This document shows positions 9,366 to 17,992 of a stretch of DNA of 64,000 nucleotides, piece after piece. The stretch's first letter is position 1. Each line of letters opens with the position of its first letter. Source of the stretch: JANJTY01 sp038257155 (lineage in GTDB: Bacteria; Pseudomonadota; Gammaproteobacteria; Xanthomonadales; Xanthomonadaceae). The stretch spans positions 121,311 through 185,310 of the forward strand of contig JBBSJP010000004.1 in NCBI GenBank assembly GCA_038257155.1. The letters are read 5' to 3'. The translations under genes and the position numbers were made by a program. Below the pieces are notes generated by a model that made no database searches, was not told the DNA's origin, and saw nothing but the letters and a program-made list of their open reading frames with translations.

Positions 9366-9881
9366 ATGCAGACCCTGTTGCGACTCGTCCTTGCCCTCGT
9401 TCTTGCTGCCTCGATGCTTGCCTGCGACGCAAAGTCACCGGAGAAGTCGGATGAGTCCGCTGATGCTGTCGAGCGCCCGGGCCTAGAGGTCAGCCTGCTC
9501 GATGGCAGCACCTGGAACATCGAAAGCCAGCGCGGTCGCTGGGTGGTGGTGAATTTCTGGGCAACCTGGTGCGCGCCCTGCCTGAAGGAGATTCCCGACC
9601 TGGCCAAGCTGCACGATTCGCGCGACGACGTGGTTGTCATCGGCCTGGCCTATGAAGAGATCGAGATCGCCGACTTGCTCACCTTCCTTGAGCGACATCC
9701 GGCGACCTATCCGATCGCGATCATCGATGTGTATGCACCGCCGGAAGACTTCGATACGCCGCGTGGTTTGCCCATGACCTGGCTGATTGCCCCGGATGGC
9801 AGCGTGGCGCGCAAGTTTCTTGGGCCGGTAACTTCCAAGGACCTGCTCGAAGTGGTCGACGGCACTGCAGACGCTGGATGA
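9366..9881 (+). CDS. TlpA/ResA-like thioredoxin-fold lipoprotein
   Basis: A 171-residue periplasmic redox protein. The signal peptide ends in a lipobox (ASMLAC, lipidated Cys at 20), and the thioredoxin fold carries the active-site motif WCAPC (Cys69 and Cys72) inside VVNFWATWCAPC. A cis-Pro segment (GLPMTWLI) lies further on, as expected. It probably reduces disulfides of periplasmic partners while attached to a membrane. It sits 10 bp after yihY and overlaps the acylphosphatase gene by 4 bp (ATGA), so all three should be co-transcribed. Partner protein unknown. Confidence 0.92.
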   Translation: MQTLLRLVLALVLAASMLACDAKSPEKSDESADAVERPGLEVSLLDGSTWNIESQRGRWVVVNFWATWCAPCLKEIPDLAKLHDSRDDVVVIGLAYEEIEIADLLTFLERHPATYPIAIIDVYAPPEDFDTPRGLPMTWLIAPDGSVARKFLGPVTSKDLLEVVDGTADAG

Positions 9882-10153
9882 ACGAGTTGGAAGCGCGCCG
9901 TTTCCTGGTCGAGGGCCGGGTGCAAGGCGTGTGTTTTCGCGCCACAACCCGCGAGCAGGCGCAGCGCCTTGGCGTGGCTGGTTACGCGCGCAATCTACCC
10001 GACGGCAGGGTAGAGGTATGGGCCGAAGGCGAGATTGGCGCGCTCGACACCTTGCAGGCCTGGTTGCAGCACGGCCCACGCCTGGCCAAGGTCACCAGAT
10101 TGCAGTCTGAAGCCGTCGGATTGGCTGGCATGGATGGGTTCACGACAAGGTGA
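9878..10153 (+). CDS. acyP: Acylphosphatase
   Basis: A small 91-residue enzyme hydrolysing acyl phosphates such as carbamoyl phosphate or 1,3-bisphosphoglycerate. The signature VEGRVQGVCFR holds the phosphate-binding Arg21, and GYARNLPDGRVEV holds catalytic Asn39, both at standard positions. Its ATG overlaps the TGA of the preceding gene (ATGA at 9878-9881), indicating translational coupling. The physiological role in bacteria is unclear. It ends just before a cluster of hairpins. Confidence 0.95.
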   Translation: MNELEARRFLVEGRVQGVCFRATTREQAQRLGVAGYARNLPDGRVEVWAEGEIGALDTLQAWLQHGPRLAKVTRLQSEAVGLAGMDGFTTR

Positions 10154-10230
10154 GTTGCAGTTCTTAGGGAAGGTCTGAACAAGTCCATCCTGGACCCTTC
10201 GTCAGGCTCAGGACAGGCTTGTCAGCCCAC

Positions 10231-10338
10231 GTCGAGTCCGGCACATGTCCGGACTCGACTTCGCGAAATCAATCGCTTGCGCGATTGTCTCGCGGGCCGG
10301 CCATCCATGGCCGGCGGAACCTCTGACTTAATCAGAGG
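10231..10338. repeat. Cluster of four successive hairpins
   Basis: Four separate inverted repeats follow each other within 108 bp: 11-bp stem 10231-10241/10249-10259 (7-nt loop), 7-bp stem 10270-10276/10281-10287 (4-nt loop), 7-bp stem 10296-10302/10309-10315 (6-nt loop) and 7-bp stem 10320-10326/10332-10338 (5-nt loop). All stems are perfect. The block lies in the 283-bp space between acyP and amiC. It may act as transcript end or be a REP-type element; a short T-run (tttt, about 10353) comes later. Confidence 0.75.
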
Positions 10339-10436
10339 CTCCTTTGCTCGGTTTTACCTTAGGAAAGGACCGTAGGTAGCGGATTGGAAAGGGAAAATGC
10401 TTGCCAATCCAGCCGGAATGGGCTTCAATCACCGAT

Positions 10437-11807
10437 ATGTGCCGCATTTTCTCTCGCTCCCGCGTCCTGATTGGCCTACTCCTGGGCTGCGTCGGCGTGG
10501 CCGAATCGGCCGAAGTGGAGGCGCTGCGCGTCTGGGCAGGTCCTGACTACACCCGCGCGGTATTCGATGTGTCCGGACCGCTGGAGTACAAGGTATTCAC
10601 GCTGGAGAATCCCGACCGACTGGTGCTTGACTTGCAGGGCGCCAGCCTGGGCAAGGCATTCGAACCCGGCGAAACGCGCGGCCTGTTGCAGGGTGTGCGC
10701 ACCGGCAAGCAGGGTGAGTCGGGGCTGCGCGTGGTGTTTGATCTGAGTGCCAAGGTTCGCCCGAAGAGTTTCCTGTTGGCGCCGGCCGAGCAGTTCGGTT
10801 ATCGCCTGGTGGTCGACCTGCAGTCTGCTGCTGGAGAACAGGCCGCCGCACCGGTAGTGCGCACGGTGGCCGAAGCGGTGGCCTCCGACGAACGCGATCT
10901 GGTGATTGCCATCGATGCGGGCCACGGAGGCGAGGATCCCGGCGCCAGCGGTCCGTCCGGAACGCGCGAGAAGAACATCACTCTGGCGGTCGCCAAGCAG
11001 TTGGCTGACCTGATCGATGCCGAGCCGGGCATGCGCGCCGAGATGGTGCGCACCGGTGATTACTTCATTCCTTTGCACCTGCGTCACCGCAAGGCACGCG
11101 AGGCCAAGGCCGACCTGTTCATCTCCATCCATGCCGATGCCTTCAACAAGCCGACCGCGGCCGGCGCCTCGGTCTTTGTCATGTCGCAGCGCGGAGCATC
11201 CAGCGAGGCGGCGCGCTGGCTGGCACAGCGCGAGAATGCTGCCGATCTGGTCGGCGGCGTGTCACTCGATGACAAGGACAATACCCTCGCCGCGGTGCTG
11301 CTTGACCTCTCGCAAAGCGCTACGCTGAAGGCCTCGGACGACGTCGCCAACAATGTGCTTTCAGCGCTGAAGCGGGTGGGCAAGACGCACAAACCGCAGG
11401 TCGAGGCCGCCAACTTCGTGGTGCTGCGTTCTCCGGACGTACCTTCGATGCTGGTCGAGACGGCCTTCATCAGCAATCCCGAAGAAGAACGCAAGTTGGG
11501 CGACCCGAAGTACCGTCGCGCACTGGCCGAAGCGATTCTCGACGGCGTGCGTGACTACTTCTACACCCAGCCTCCGCCCGGCACCTGGATTGCAGCGAAC
11601 GGACAGCAACGGCGCCCGAGTGAGCACATCGTGCGGCGCGGTGAGTCGCTGTCGGCAATCGCCGTGCGCCATGGCGTGAGTCTGGCGCAACTGCGCAGCG
11701 CAAATCCTTCGCTCAAGGGCGATGTGGTCAAGGTGGGCGACAAGCTGCGCCTGCCGCAGACGATTGGCGGCGCAAGCAGCACCGTGGCCGCGGCTTCACC
11801 GCGCTGA
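10437..11807 (+). CDS. amiC: Periplasmic N-acetylmuramoyl-L-alanine amidase (AMIN - Amidase_3 - LysM)
   Basis: Cleaves the amide bond between MurNAc and the stem peptide, needed for septal splitting. Order of parts: signal peptide (MCRIFSRSRVLIGLLLG to SAE), AMIN domain (about 30-130, targeting), zinc amidase domain (about 155-375) with IAIDAGHGGEDPG, ISIHADAF and catalytic Glu in VETAF, then a C-terminal LysM (HIVRRGESLSAIAVRHG). The chosen ATG at 10437 starts directly with the signal peptide; a TTG at 10401 would add twelve residues before it. mutL follows about 60 bp later, the classical amiC-mutL order of gammaproteobacteria. The LysM makes it closer to the AmiB/C group of pseudomonads and xanthomonads than to E. 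coli AmiC. Confidence 0.95.
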   Translation: MCRIFSRSRVLIGLLLGCVGVAESAEVEALRVWAGPDYTRAVFDVSGPLEYKVFTLENPDRLVLDLQGASLGKAFEPGETRGLLQGVRTGKQGESGLRVVFDLSAKVRPKSFLLAPAEQFGYRLVVDLQSAAGEQAAAPVVRTVAEAVASDERDLVIAIDAGHGGEDPGASGPSGTREKNITLAVAKQLADLIDAEPGMRAEMVRTGDYFIPLHLRHRKAREAKADLFISIHADAFNKPTAAGASVFVMSQRGASSEAARWLAQRENAADLVGGVSLDDKDNTLAAVLLDLSQSATLKASDDVANNVLSALKRVGKTHKPQVEAANFVVLRSPDVPSMLVETAFISNPEEERKLGDPKYRRALAEAILDGVRDYFYTQPPPGTWIAANGQQRRPSEHIVRRGESLSAIAVRHGVSLAQLRSANPSLKGDVVKVGDKLRLPQTIGGASSTVAAASPR

Positions 11808-11870
11808 TCGATTCGGCAAGCTGTGGGCGTTGCTATGATCGGCAGCCTTGCCGCATTGATGCCGCCTGCA

Positions 11871-13661
11871 ATGATCCGCCAGCTTCCCGATGTCCTTGTC
11901 AACCAGATTGCGGCCGGCGAAGTCGTTGAACGCCCTGCCTCGGTGGTCAAGGAACTGGTCGAGAATGCGCTCGACGCCGGTGCGACCCGCCTGGAGATAG
12001 AACTGGAGGAAGGCGGCGCACGCCTGATCCGGGTTCGCGATGATGGATCGGGCATCGTGGCGCAGGAGATGTCTTTGGCAGTGTCGCGCCACGCGACCAG
12101 CAAGATCGCCTCGCTGGAAGACCTGGAACAGGTGCGTTCGCTGGGATTTCGCGGCGAGGCCTTGCCCTCGATTGCATCGGTCAGCCGCTTTCGCATGGTG
12201 TCGCGGACCAGTGCTGCCGAACATGGAAGCGTGCTGGAAATCGATGGTGGCAAGCCTGCGCCGCTGGCGCCCCATGCGCATCCAGTCGGAACCACGATCG
12301 AAGTGCGCGAGCTGTTCTTCAATGTGCCGGCGCGGCGCAGGTTTCTGCGCGCCGAACGCACCGAGCTTGGGCACATCGAGGAATGGCTGCGTTCGCTGGC
12401 ATTGGCGCGGCCCGATGTGGACCTGCGCATCGCCCACAATGGCCGCAGTGTGCGGCATTACCGGGCCGGGCAGGGCGAGGCGGGCGTGCGCGAACGGCTT
12501 GCGCAGGCGCTGGGCGGTGATTTCGCCGAGGCCTCCCTTGCCATTGAAGCAGAACTGGCCGGTCTGCGACTGAGCGGATGGATCGGACTGCCCACCGCGG
12601 CGCGCTCCAGCGCCGATCAGCAGTATTTCTACGTCAATGGCCGCGCAGTGCGCGATCGCCTGGTGGCACACGCGGTGCGTCAGGCCTACGGCGATGTGCT
12701 GTTTCATGGCCGACATCCGGCCTTCGTGCTGTTCCTGGAAATCGATCCACGCCGTGTCGATGTCAATGTGCATCCGGCCAAGCACGAGGTGCGCTTCCGC
12801 GAAGGCCGCCTGGTGCACGATTTCATTTACCGCAGCCTGCATGAATCACTCGCCGCGACGCGCGCCGGCAGCGTGGCTTCGCAGCCTGCTGCGCCATTGC
12901 CAGGCATGCAACGCAGCGGCTGGGTGGACGCCCCTCGCCAGGCTGGTCTGGGTATGCCATTACGCGAGCATGCGGCGGTTTACTCGGCGCTCTACGGTCC
13001 CGCACCAGGTGAGCAGTCGGTCGCCGTGCAAGCGCACGCGCACGCCAGCAGCATGGCCGGTGGCAACGAGGGTGAGGCGCCGCCGCTGGGTTACGCGCTG
13101 GCCCAGTTGCACGGCATATTCGTTCTGGCCGAGAGCAGCGAGGGACTGGTGCTGGTCGACATGCACGCCGCACACGAACGCATCACCTACGAAAGACTGA
13201 AGTCCGCGCAGGACGGCGAGGGCATCCGAAGCCAGCCCTTGCTGGTGCCGATGCAACTGGCTGTCAGTGAGCGCGAAGCCGATGCTGCCGAGCAGCACGC
13301 TGAAGCCTTGCGTGCCCTTGGCTTTGAACTGGTCCGCAGCGGTCCTGCCGGGGTTTCGCTGCGGGCAAGCCCGGCGATCCTGGCGGGTGTCGATCCGCGT
13401 CAACTGGTGCTGGACGTGCTGACCGACCTGATCGAACACGGCAGCAGCCAGCGTGTTGAAGCCGAGAGGAACGAGTTATTGTCCACCATGGCCTGCCACG
13501 CTTCGGTGCGCGCCAACCGGCGTCTTACCTTGCCGGAAATGAATGCCCTGCTGCGCGACATGGAAGCCACCGAGCGTTCCGGTCAGTGCAATCACGGTCG
13601 ACCCACCTGGGTCCAGCTCAGCCGCGCCGAGCTGGATCGACTTTTTTTGAGAGGACGATGA
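11871..13661 (+). CDS. mutL: DNA mismatch repair protein MutL
   Basis: Links mismatch recognition by MutS to strand excision. The GHKL ATPase motifs are intact: ENALDAGA, DDGSGI and SRHATSKI with LGFRGEALPSI. The C-terminal domain shows an endonuclease-type motif DMHAAHERITYE (Met where Gln is usual in DQHA), an ACHASVRANRRL segment, and CNHGRPT in place of CPHGRP, all of which point to a metal-binding nicking MutL as in pseudomonads rather than the E. coli form. QPLLVP is a likely beta-clamp contact. Start chosen at MIRQLPDVLVNQI, the family N-terminus; ATGs at 11835 and 11859 are possible and none has a clear ribosome site. DUF1684 follows after 4 bp. Confidence 0.96.
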   Translation: MIRQLPDVLVNQIAAGEVVERPASVVKELVENALDAGATRLEIELEEGGARLIRVRDDGSGIVAQEMSLAVSRHATSKIASLEDLEQVRSLGFRGEALPSIASVSRFRMVSRTSAAEHGSVLEIDGGKPAPLAPHAHPVGTTIEVRELFFNVPARRRFLRAERTELGHIEEWLRSLALARPDVDLRIAHNGRSVRHYRAGQGEAGVRERLAQALGGDFAEASLAIEAELAGLRLSGWIGLPTAARSSADQQYFYVNGRAVRDRLVAHAVRQAYGDVLFHGRHPAFVLFLEIDPRRVDVNVHPAKHEVRFREGRLVHDFIYRSLHESLAATRAGSVASQPAAPLPGMQRSGWVDAPRQAGLGMPLREHAAVYSALYGPAPGEQSVAVQAHAHASSMAGGNEGEAPPLGYALAQLHGIFVLAESSEGLVLVDMHAAHERITYERLKSAQDGEGIRSQPLLVPMQLAVSEREADAAEQHAEALRALGFELVRSGPAGVSLRASPAILAGVDPRQLVLDVLTDLIEHGSSQRVEAERNELLSTMACHASVRANRRLTLPEMNALLRDMEATERSGQCNHGRPTWVQLSRAELDRLFLRGR

Positions 13662-13665
13662 ACCC

Positions 13666-14559
13666 ATGCCAATCCTGCGCCGTGCCAGCTTCGCCAGTGC
13701 AGCCCTGCTGCTGATGTCCTGCAGTGGTGGGACACCCGAAACGCCCCCGATGACTGAGCAGGAGTTATCCATCTACCAGGCCGAGATCGACGGGCGTCAC
13801 GCACAGCGCCTCGAGCGCCTCCGCGCGCCGGATGGCTGGCTGTCCCTGGTCGGCCTGCACTGGGTCGAGCCCGGGCTGCAGCGCATCGGTCGCGCCCCCG
13901 ACAACGACATTGTCCTGGCCACCGGGCCGGACTATCTGGCCGAGGCCTTGCTGGAGGATGGCCAGATCCGCATCGATCCGAGCGAGGAAGGTGGCGGCTG
14001 GCACGAACCAGGCAAGGACGGCGTGGTCGGGCGCCTGCGCTTCAATGGGGGTGATGCCAGCATCCAGGTGATCGAGCGAGGCGGACGTACAGGGCTGCGA
14101 GTGCGCGACGCCAAGGCACCCACGCGTACCGGCTTCACTGGCATTGAACGATTCGCGACGGACCCAGACTGGCGTTTCGATGCCACGTTCGAAGCACACG
14201 ACCCGCCGCGCACCATGCCGATCGTCGATGTGCTGGGCAACTCCACCGAGACGCCCAACCCGGGCAAGGTGAGCTTCACCTACGCGGGCACCCGCTACAG
14301 TCTGGAAGCGCTGGATGAGGGCGATGGCCGTCTGTTCTTTGTGTTCGCCGACCGCACCAGCGGCAAGGAAAGCTACGGTGCGGGACGCATGCTTTACGCC
14401 GATGCGGCGGTAAACGGGCGCACCGTGCTGGACTTCAACCTGGCCTACAACCCGCCCTGCGCCTTCACCGAATATTCGACCTGCCCGCTGCCGCCACCGG
14501 AGAACCGGCTGGATCTGGCGGTGCGGGCAGGCGAGAAGCGCTACCTTCCGACGAACTGA
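13666..14559 (+). CDS. DUF1684 family lipoprotein
   Basis: A 297-residue protein with a lipobox (LLLMSC, Cys19) and the DUF1684 signature toward the end (DFNLAYNPPCAFTEYSTC then PLPPPENRLD and AGEK). The family is widespread in aerobic bacteria and has no proven function. It begins 4 bp after mutL, so it is probably co-transcribed with it, an odd partner for a repair gene; in many relatives miaA or hfq sits here. Its last 19 bp overlap the end of the convergent enoyl-CoA hydratase gene, so the two stop codons lie inside each other's genes. Confidence 0.9.
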   Translation: MPILRRASFASAALLLMSCSGGTPETPPMTEQELSIYQAEIDGRHAQRLERLRAPDGWLSLVGLHWVEPGLQRIGRAPDNDIVLATGPDYLAEALLEDGQIRIDPSEEGGGWHEPGKDGVVGRLRFNGGDASIQVIERGGRTGLRVRDAKAPTRTGFTGIERFATDPDWRFDATFEAHDPPRTMPIVDVLGNSTETPNPGKVSFTYAGTRYSLEALDEGDGRLFFVFADRTSGKESYGAGRMLYADAAVNGRTVLDFNLAYNPPCAFTEYSTCPLPPPENRLDLAVRAGEKRYLPTN

Positions 14560-15323
14560 GCCGGCCGACGCGCGAGGAACGCGCTGGCTCCTTCGCGCAT
14601 GTCCTCGGTGGAGAAGCACACCGCAAAGGCCTGACTCTCGTAGTCCAGACCCTGCTGCAGTCCACACTCGCCACCGATGATCACCGCGTCGAGGATGCCG
14701 CGCAGTGCATGCGGGGCGCAGTCGGCCAGCCGCGCAGCCAGGGCCATGGTCTCGGCTTCAAGCTGATCGGGTGGAACCACGCGCGTGACCAGGCCAAGTG
14801 CCAGCGCGCGCTGTGCATCGATCGGTTCGCCCAGCAGGCAAAGTTCCAGCGCTGCGTTGCGTCCAGCCAGGCGCAACAGTCGCTGGGTGCCGCCAAAACC
14901 AGGCAGCAGGCCGAGCTTGATTTCGGGTTGCCCCAGCTTGACCTTTTCGCTGGCAATGCGCAGGTGGCAGGCCATTGCCAGCTCCATGCCGCCGCCAAGC
15001 GTGAAGCCCTGCAGTTGGGCGATCACGGGCTTGCCCAGGTGTTCAATCTTCAGCATCAGCTGCTGGCCGAGACGCGAGAAGGCCAGTGCCTCGACCGGAC
15101 TCAAGGCCGAGAACTCGGCAATGTCTGCGCCCGCCACAAAGGCCTTTTCGCCGGCACCACGCAGCACCACGCTGCGTACCGCAGCGTCGCCGGCGGCGCT
15201 GTCGAACGCCCGATGCAGATCTTCCAGCGTCGCGCGATTCAGCGCATTGAGCTTGTCGGGGCGGTTCAGGGTGATCAGTCGAACGGCGCCGTGGTCGGTG
15301 CAGATCAGTGTCTGGTAGGTCAT
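14541..15323 (-). CDS. Enoyl-CoA hydratase (crotonase family)
   Basis: Adds water to trans-2-enoyl-CoA in beta-oxidation or related acyl-CoA degradation. Both catalytic glutamates are present: one in GGGMELAMACHLRIA and one in GQPEIKLGLLPGFGGTQRL. Oxyanion-hole residues appear in AFVAGADIAEF and FTLGGGM. The length (260 aa) is standard. The start MTYQTLICTDHG is the family N-terminus. It overlaps DUF1684 tail to tail by 19 bp. The exact chain-length preference cannot be read from sequence. Confidence 0.93.
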   Translation of the reverse strand: MTYQTLICTDHGAVRLITLNRPDKLNALNRATLEDLHRAFDSAAGDAAVRSVVLRGAGEKAFVAGADIAEFSALSPVEALAFSRLGQQLMLKIEHLGKPVIAQLQGFTLGGGMELAMACHLRIASEKVKLGQPEIKLGLLPGFGGTQRLLRLAGRNAALELCLLGEPIDAQRALALGLVTRVVPPDQLEAETMALAARLADCAPHALRGILDAVIIGGECGLQQGLDYESQAFAVCFSTEDMREGASAFLARRPAQFVGR

Positions 15324-15483
15324 GGAAAGCGGGTCCAGGAGGCGGGTCGGCAGTGTATCTGGCGGGCCTGCCGGAAGCAGCCAGCGAGGCGCTCAGTGGC
15401 GATTCAGAGCTGGCGTGGGTATGCTTACCCGCTTTTCGAGGCCGGCATTGGCCGGCAATCGTCGTTCCCCCAGGAGGTTTTCC

Positions 15484-16164
15484 ATGATGTTGCGCTGGAT
15501 GGTCGCGTCACTCGCGACTCTGAGCATGGGTGTTGTTGCTGCCCAGGATATGTCTACCGACAAGGCCAAGCTGAGCTATGCCGTCGGATTCGAAATCGGC
15601 CGCGACTTCAACGACAAGAAGCTCGATATTGACCTGGCCACGGTAATCAAGGCGATCCAGGACGGTTACGCCAAGCGTGATCCGAGCGTGCCGGAAGAGG
15701 AGCTGCGTGCGGCTCTCACCAAGATGCAGGAGCAGCTGCTGAGCCAGGCCAAGGCCGAGTTCGACAAGGTGTCGACGGAGAACAAGGCCGCCAGCGACCG
15801 ATTCCTGGCTGCGAACCGTTCCAAGCAGGGCGTAACCGTGCTGCCCAGCGGTATTCAGTACAAGGTGATCGATGCGGGCAGCGGCGCGCGCCCGAACACC
15901 AACAGCGAGGTGCAGATCCACTTCCGTGGTTCGCTTGCCACCGGCCAGGAATTTGCCAGCACCTATACCGGCAACCAGGCTGTCACGCTGCGGGTCGCCG
16001 AAGCGCCGATTGCCGGCCTGCAGGAGATTCTGCCGCTGATGAACCAGGGTGCACGCTGGGAAGTCTACATGCCGCCGGACAAGGCCTATGGTGACGGTCC
16101 GCGTTCGCCGATCGGTCCGAATCAGGCCGTCGTGTTCGACGTTCGTCTGGTCGAAGTCAAGTAA
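15484..16164 (+). CDS. FKBP-type peptidyl-prolyl isomerase (Mip/FkpA-like), exported
   Basis: A periplasmic folding helper of 226 residues. After a signal peptide (MMLRWMVASLATLSMGVVAA) comes a helical dimerisation domain (residues about 25-125, typical FKBP_N) and a C-terminal FKBP domain beginning near VLPSGIQYKVI and ending in VFDVRLVEVK. A strong Shine-Dalgarno AGGAGG at 15472-15477 precedes two adjacent ATGs at 15484 and 15487; either could be used. Several active-site aromatics usual in FKBPs are altered (HFRGSLATGQEFAST for HYTGxLxDGxxFDSS), so activity may be modest. A 14-bp stem-loop follows the stop. Confidence 0.93.
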   Translation: MMLRWMVASLATLSMGVVAAQDMSTDKAKLSYAVGFEIGRDFNDKKLDIDLATVIKAIQDGYAKRDPSVPEEELRAALTKMQEQLLSQAKAEFDKVSTENKAASDRFLAANRSKQGVTVLPSGIQYKVIDAGSGARPNTNSEVQIHFRGSLATGQEFASTYTGNQAVTLRVAEAPIAGLQEILPLMNQGARWEVYMPPDKAYGDGPRSPIGPNQAVVFDVRLVEVK

Positions 16165-16170
16165 GCATAT

Positions 16171-16202
16171 CGCTGCGGGGCGCCCTTGGGCGCTCCGCAG
16201 CG
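16171..16202. terminator. Strong stem-loop after the FKBP gene
   Basis: Left arm 16171-16184 pairs with 16189-16202 (13 of 14 bases) around a cttg loop. There is no T-run after it, so it may be an mRNA-stabilising or attenuating hairpin rather than a full terminator. It lies between the FKBP stop and the DUF1289 start. Confidence 0.55.
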
Positions 16203-16213
16203 ACGCTCGCTCC

Positions 16214-16405
16214 ATGATGTACGCATCGACCTACAAGGCGGTACTGAGCCCTTGCATCGGCATCTGCGAACTGGATGCGGAAGGCCTGTGCCAGGGATGC
16301 CATCGCAGTTCCGCGGAAATCGCCCGATGGTCACTGATGGGTGACGATGAGCGACTGCGTTTGATGATCCAGGTCCTGCCCGAGCGCGAGGCGACTCGGG
16401 TGTGA
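16214..16405 (+). CDS. DUF1289 small cysteine protein
   Basis: A 63-residue protein with the DUF1289 pattern: SPCIGICELDAEGLCQGCHR, four cysteines spaced C-x3-C-x7-C-x2-C, followed by the typical W and RLRLM region. Members are assumed to bind a metal or Fe-S cluster, without proof. It starts at the first of two adjacent ATGs (16214 or 16217), and its stop overlaps the GTG of the Nudix gene (GTGA), so both should be translated together. Such DUF1289-Nudix pairs are common in proteobacteria. Confidence 0.88.
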   Translation: MMYASTYKAVLSPCIGICELDAEGLCQGCHRSSAEIARWSLMGDDERLRLMIQVLPEREATRV

Positions 16406-17028
16406 GCGGCGGGACCCCGCCCGACCTGTTCGGACGCCTGGCCCCCAGACTGTATCCGCTGACCGAATTGCATCGCGCTCCGCCGGTCAATCTCGACGAA
16501 CTTTCTGATCTGCTGCCGCTCGAGCAACGCCGCACTCCGGCAGCCGTGCTGGTGGCGCTGATTCCGCGTGACGGGGATACCCATGTCCTGCTGACGCGAC
16601 GCCATGAAGGGCTGAGCAATCACGGCGGACAGGTCAGCTTTCCCGGCGGCCGAGCGGACAGTGGCGATCACGGCCCCCTGGCAACTGCCTTGCGCGAGGC
16701 CATGGAAGAAGTCGGTCTGCTGTCGGACTGGCTCTCGCCGCTGGGCTACCTTGACCGCTACGACACGATCTCCGGCTTTCGCGTCACCCCGCTGGTGGCA
16801 GCGCTGCGGCCCGATTATCAGCCTCGGATCCAGCCGGCCGAGGTCGCCGAAGCGTTCGAGGTGCCACTCAGCTTCCTGCGCGATCCAGGCAATCTCGAGC
16901 GCCGCGAAGTCGAGTACCAGGGCCGCCTCCGCTCCTACGTCCAGTTTCGTTACGGGCCGCACCTCATCTGGGGCGCAACTGCGGCTATCCTTACCGACTT
17001 GTCGCGACGACTCGGGGAAGGCAACTGA
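16402..17028 (+). CDS. nudL: CoA pyrophosphatase (Nudix hydrolase, NudL type)
   Basis: Hydrolyses CoA and its derivatives to 3',5'-ADP and phosphopantetheine. The CoA-specific UPF0035-type motif is present upstream of the Nudix box (LLTRRHEGLSNHGGQVSFPG, with Ser where Arg is usual in the LRxH part), followed by the core REAMEEVG of the Nudix box. Length 208 aa is normal. It starts with GTG inside the DUF1289 stop and shares one base of its TGA with the ATG of the sulfurtransferase, giving a three-gene tightly coupled unit. CoA activity is inferred from the family motif. Confidence 0.92.
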   Translation: MSGGTPPDLFGRLAPRLYPLTELHRAPPVNLDELSDLLPLEQRRTPAAVLVALIPRDGDTHVLLTRRHEGLSNHGGQVSFPGGRADSGDHGPLATALREAMEEVGLLSDWLSPLGYLDRYDTISGFRVTPLVAALRPDYQPRIQPAEVAEAFEVPLSFLRDPGNLERREVEYQGRLRSYVQFRYGPHLIWGATAAILTDLSRRLGEGN

Positions 17029-17873
17029 TGCACTGGACCACGCTGGTCGAAGCAAAGGATTTGAATGCAGCCAGCGGCCAGCCGGATCTGGCCATCGTGG
17101 ACTGCCGTTTCGACCTCCGCGATCCAGGCTCAGGCGCGCGCGCTTATGCTGCCGGGCACATTCCCGGTGCGGTGTATGCGCACCTCGACAACGATCTTTC
17201 CGATCTGACCCGGCACGGGCTGGGGCGTCACCCCTTGCCTACGCACGATGCCTTCTGCGCCCGGCTTGGCGCGCTTGGCATCAGCCCGACGCACCAGGTG
17301 GTCTGCTACGACGCAGGTGATGCCGGACTGGCTGCCCGCCTGTGGTGGATGCTGCGTCTGCTCGGGCATGAGCGTGTCGCCGTGCTCAACGGTGGCACCG
17401 GTGCCTGGGTATCGGCAGGCCTGCCACTGCAGACCACGGCCAGCAAACCCAAGCCCACCAGCTACCGCGGTCGCTTCAATGTGCGCATGATTGCCTCGAC
17501 CGCCGTCATTGCCGCTCGCATGGCAACTGCCAACGGCGTTCTGATTGATGCGCGCTCGGCGGAACGCTTTCGCGGCGAAGTGGAGCCCTACGACACCGTT
17601 GCCGGACACATCCCCGGCGCCCTGAATCGCCCGCACTCCGAAAACCTGCACAACGGCCGATTCAAACCGGCCGAGAAACTGGCGGAGGAGTTCAGCAAGC
17701 TGCTTGGCGTGCATGCACCGGAGAACGCGTTCCTGATGTGCGGCTCCGGCGTTACAGCCTGCCAGAACCTGCTGGCCATGGAGTACGCCGGTCTGCAGGG
17801 TGCGCGTGTCTATCCCGGATCGTGGAGCGAATGGATTTCCGATCCGGCCCGGCCGGTTGCGCGCGGCGCCTGA
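17028..17873 (+). CDS. sseA: Two-domain sulfurtransferase (3-mercaptopyruvate sulfurtransferase-like)
   Basis: Moves sulfane sulfur from 3-mercaptopyruvate or thiosulfate to an acceptor. Two rhodanese domains are seen (about 5-125 and 155-278); only the second has the active loop, CGSGVTAC with catalytic Cys at about 238. The CGSGVTA loop is that of mercaptopyruvate enzymes, not the CRKGVT of thiosulfate sulfurtransferases. Its ATG overlaps the stop of the Nudix gene. At 281 aa it is of standard length. Confidence 0.93.
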   Translation: MHWTTLVEAKDLNAASGQPDLAIVDCRFDLRDPGSGARAYAAGHIPGAVYAHLDNDLSDLTRHGLGRHPLPTHDAFCARLGALGISPTHQVVCYDAGDAGLAARLWWMLRLLGHERVAVLNGGTGAWVSAGLPLQTTASKPKPTSYRGRFNVRMIASTAVIAARMATANGVLIDARSAERFRGEVEPYDTVAGHIPGALNRPHSENLHNGRFKPAEKLAEEFSKLLGVHAPENAFLMCGSGVTACQNLLAMEYAGLQGARVYPGSWSEWISDPARPVARGA

Positions 17874-17992
17874 CCGCCACGCTGATTCAAGCCAGCCGGG
17901 TCAGGACGCATTACTGCAACAGACACGCAAGAATCCCGTAACACAGCGAATCCAGACTGCAGGCAGAAGACATCTACCTGCGTGGTTCGTGC

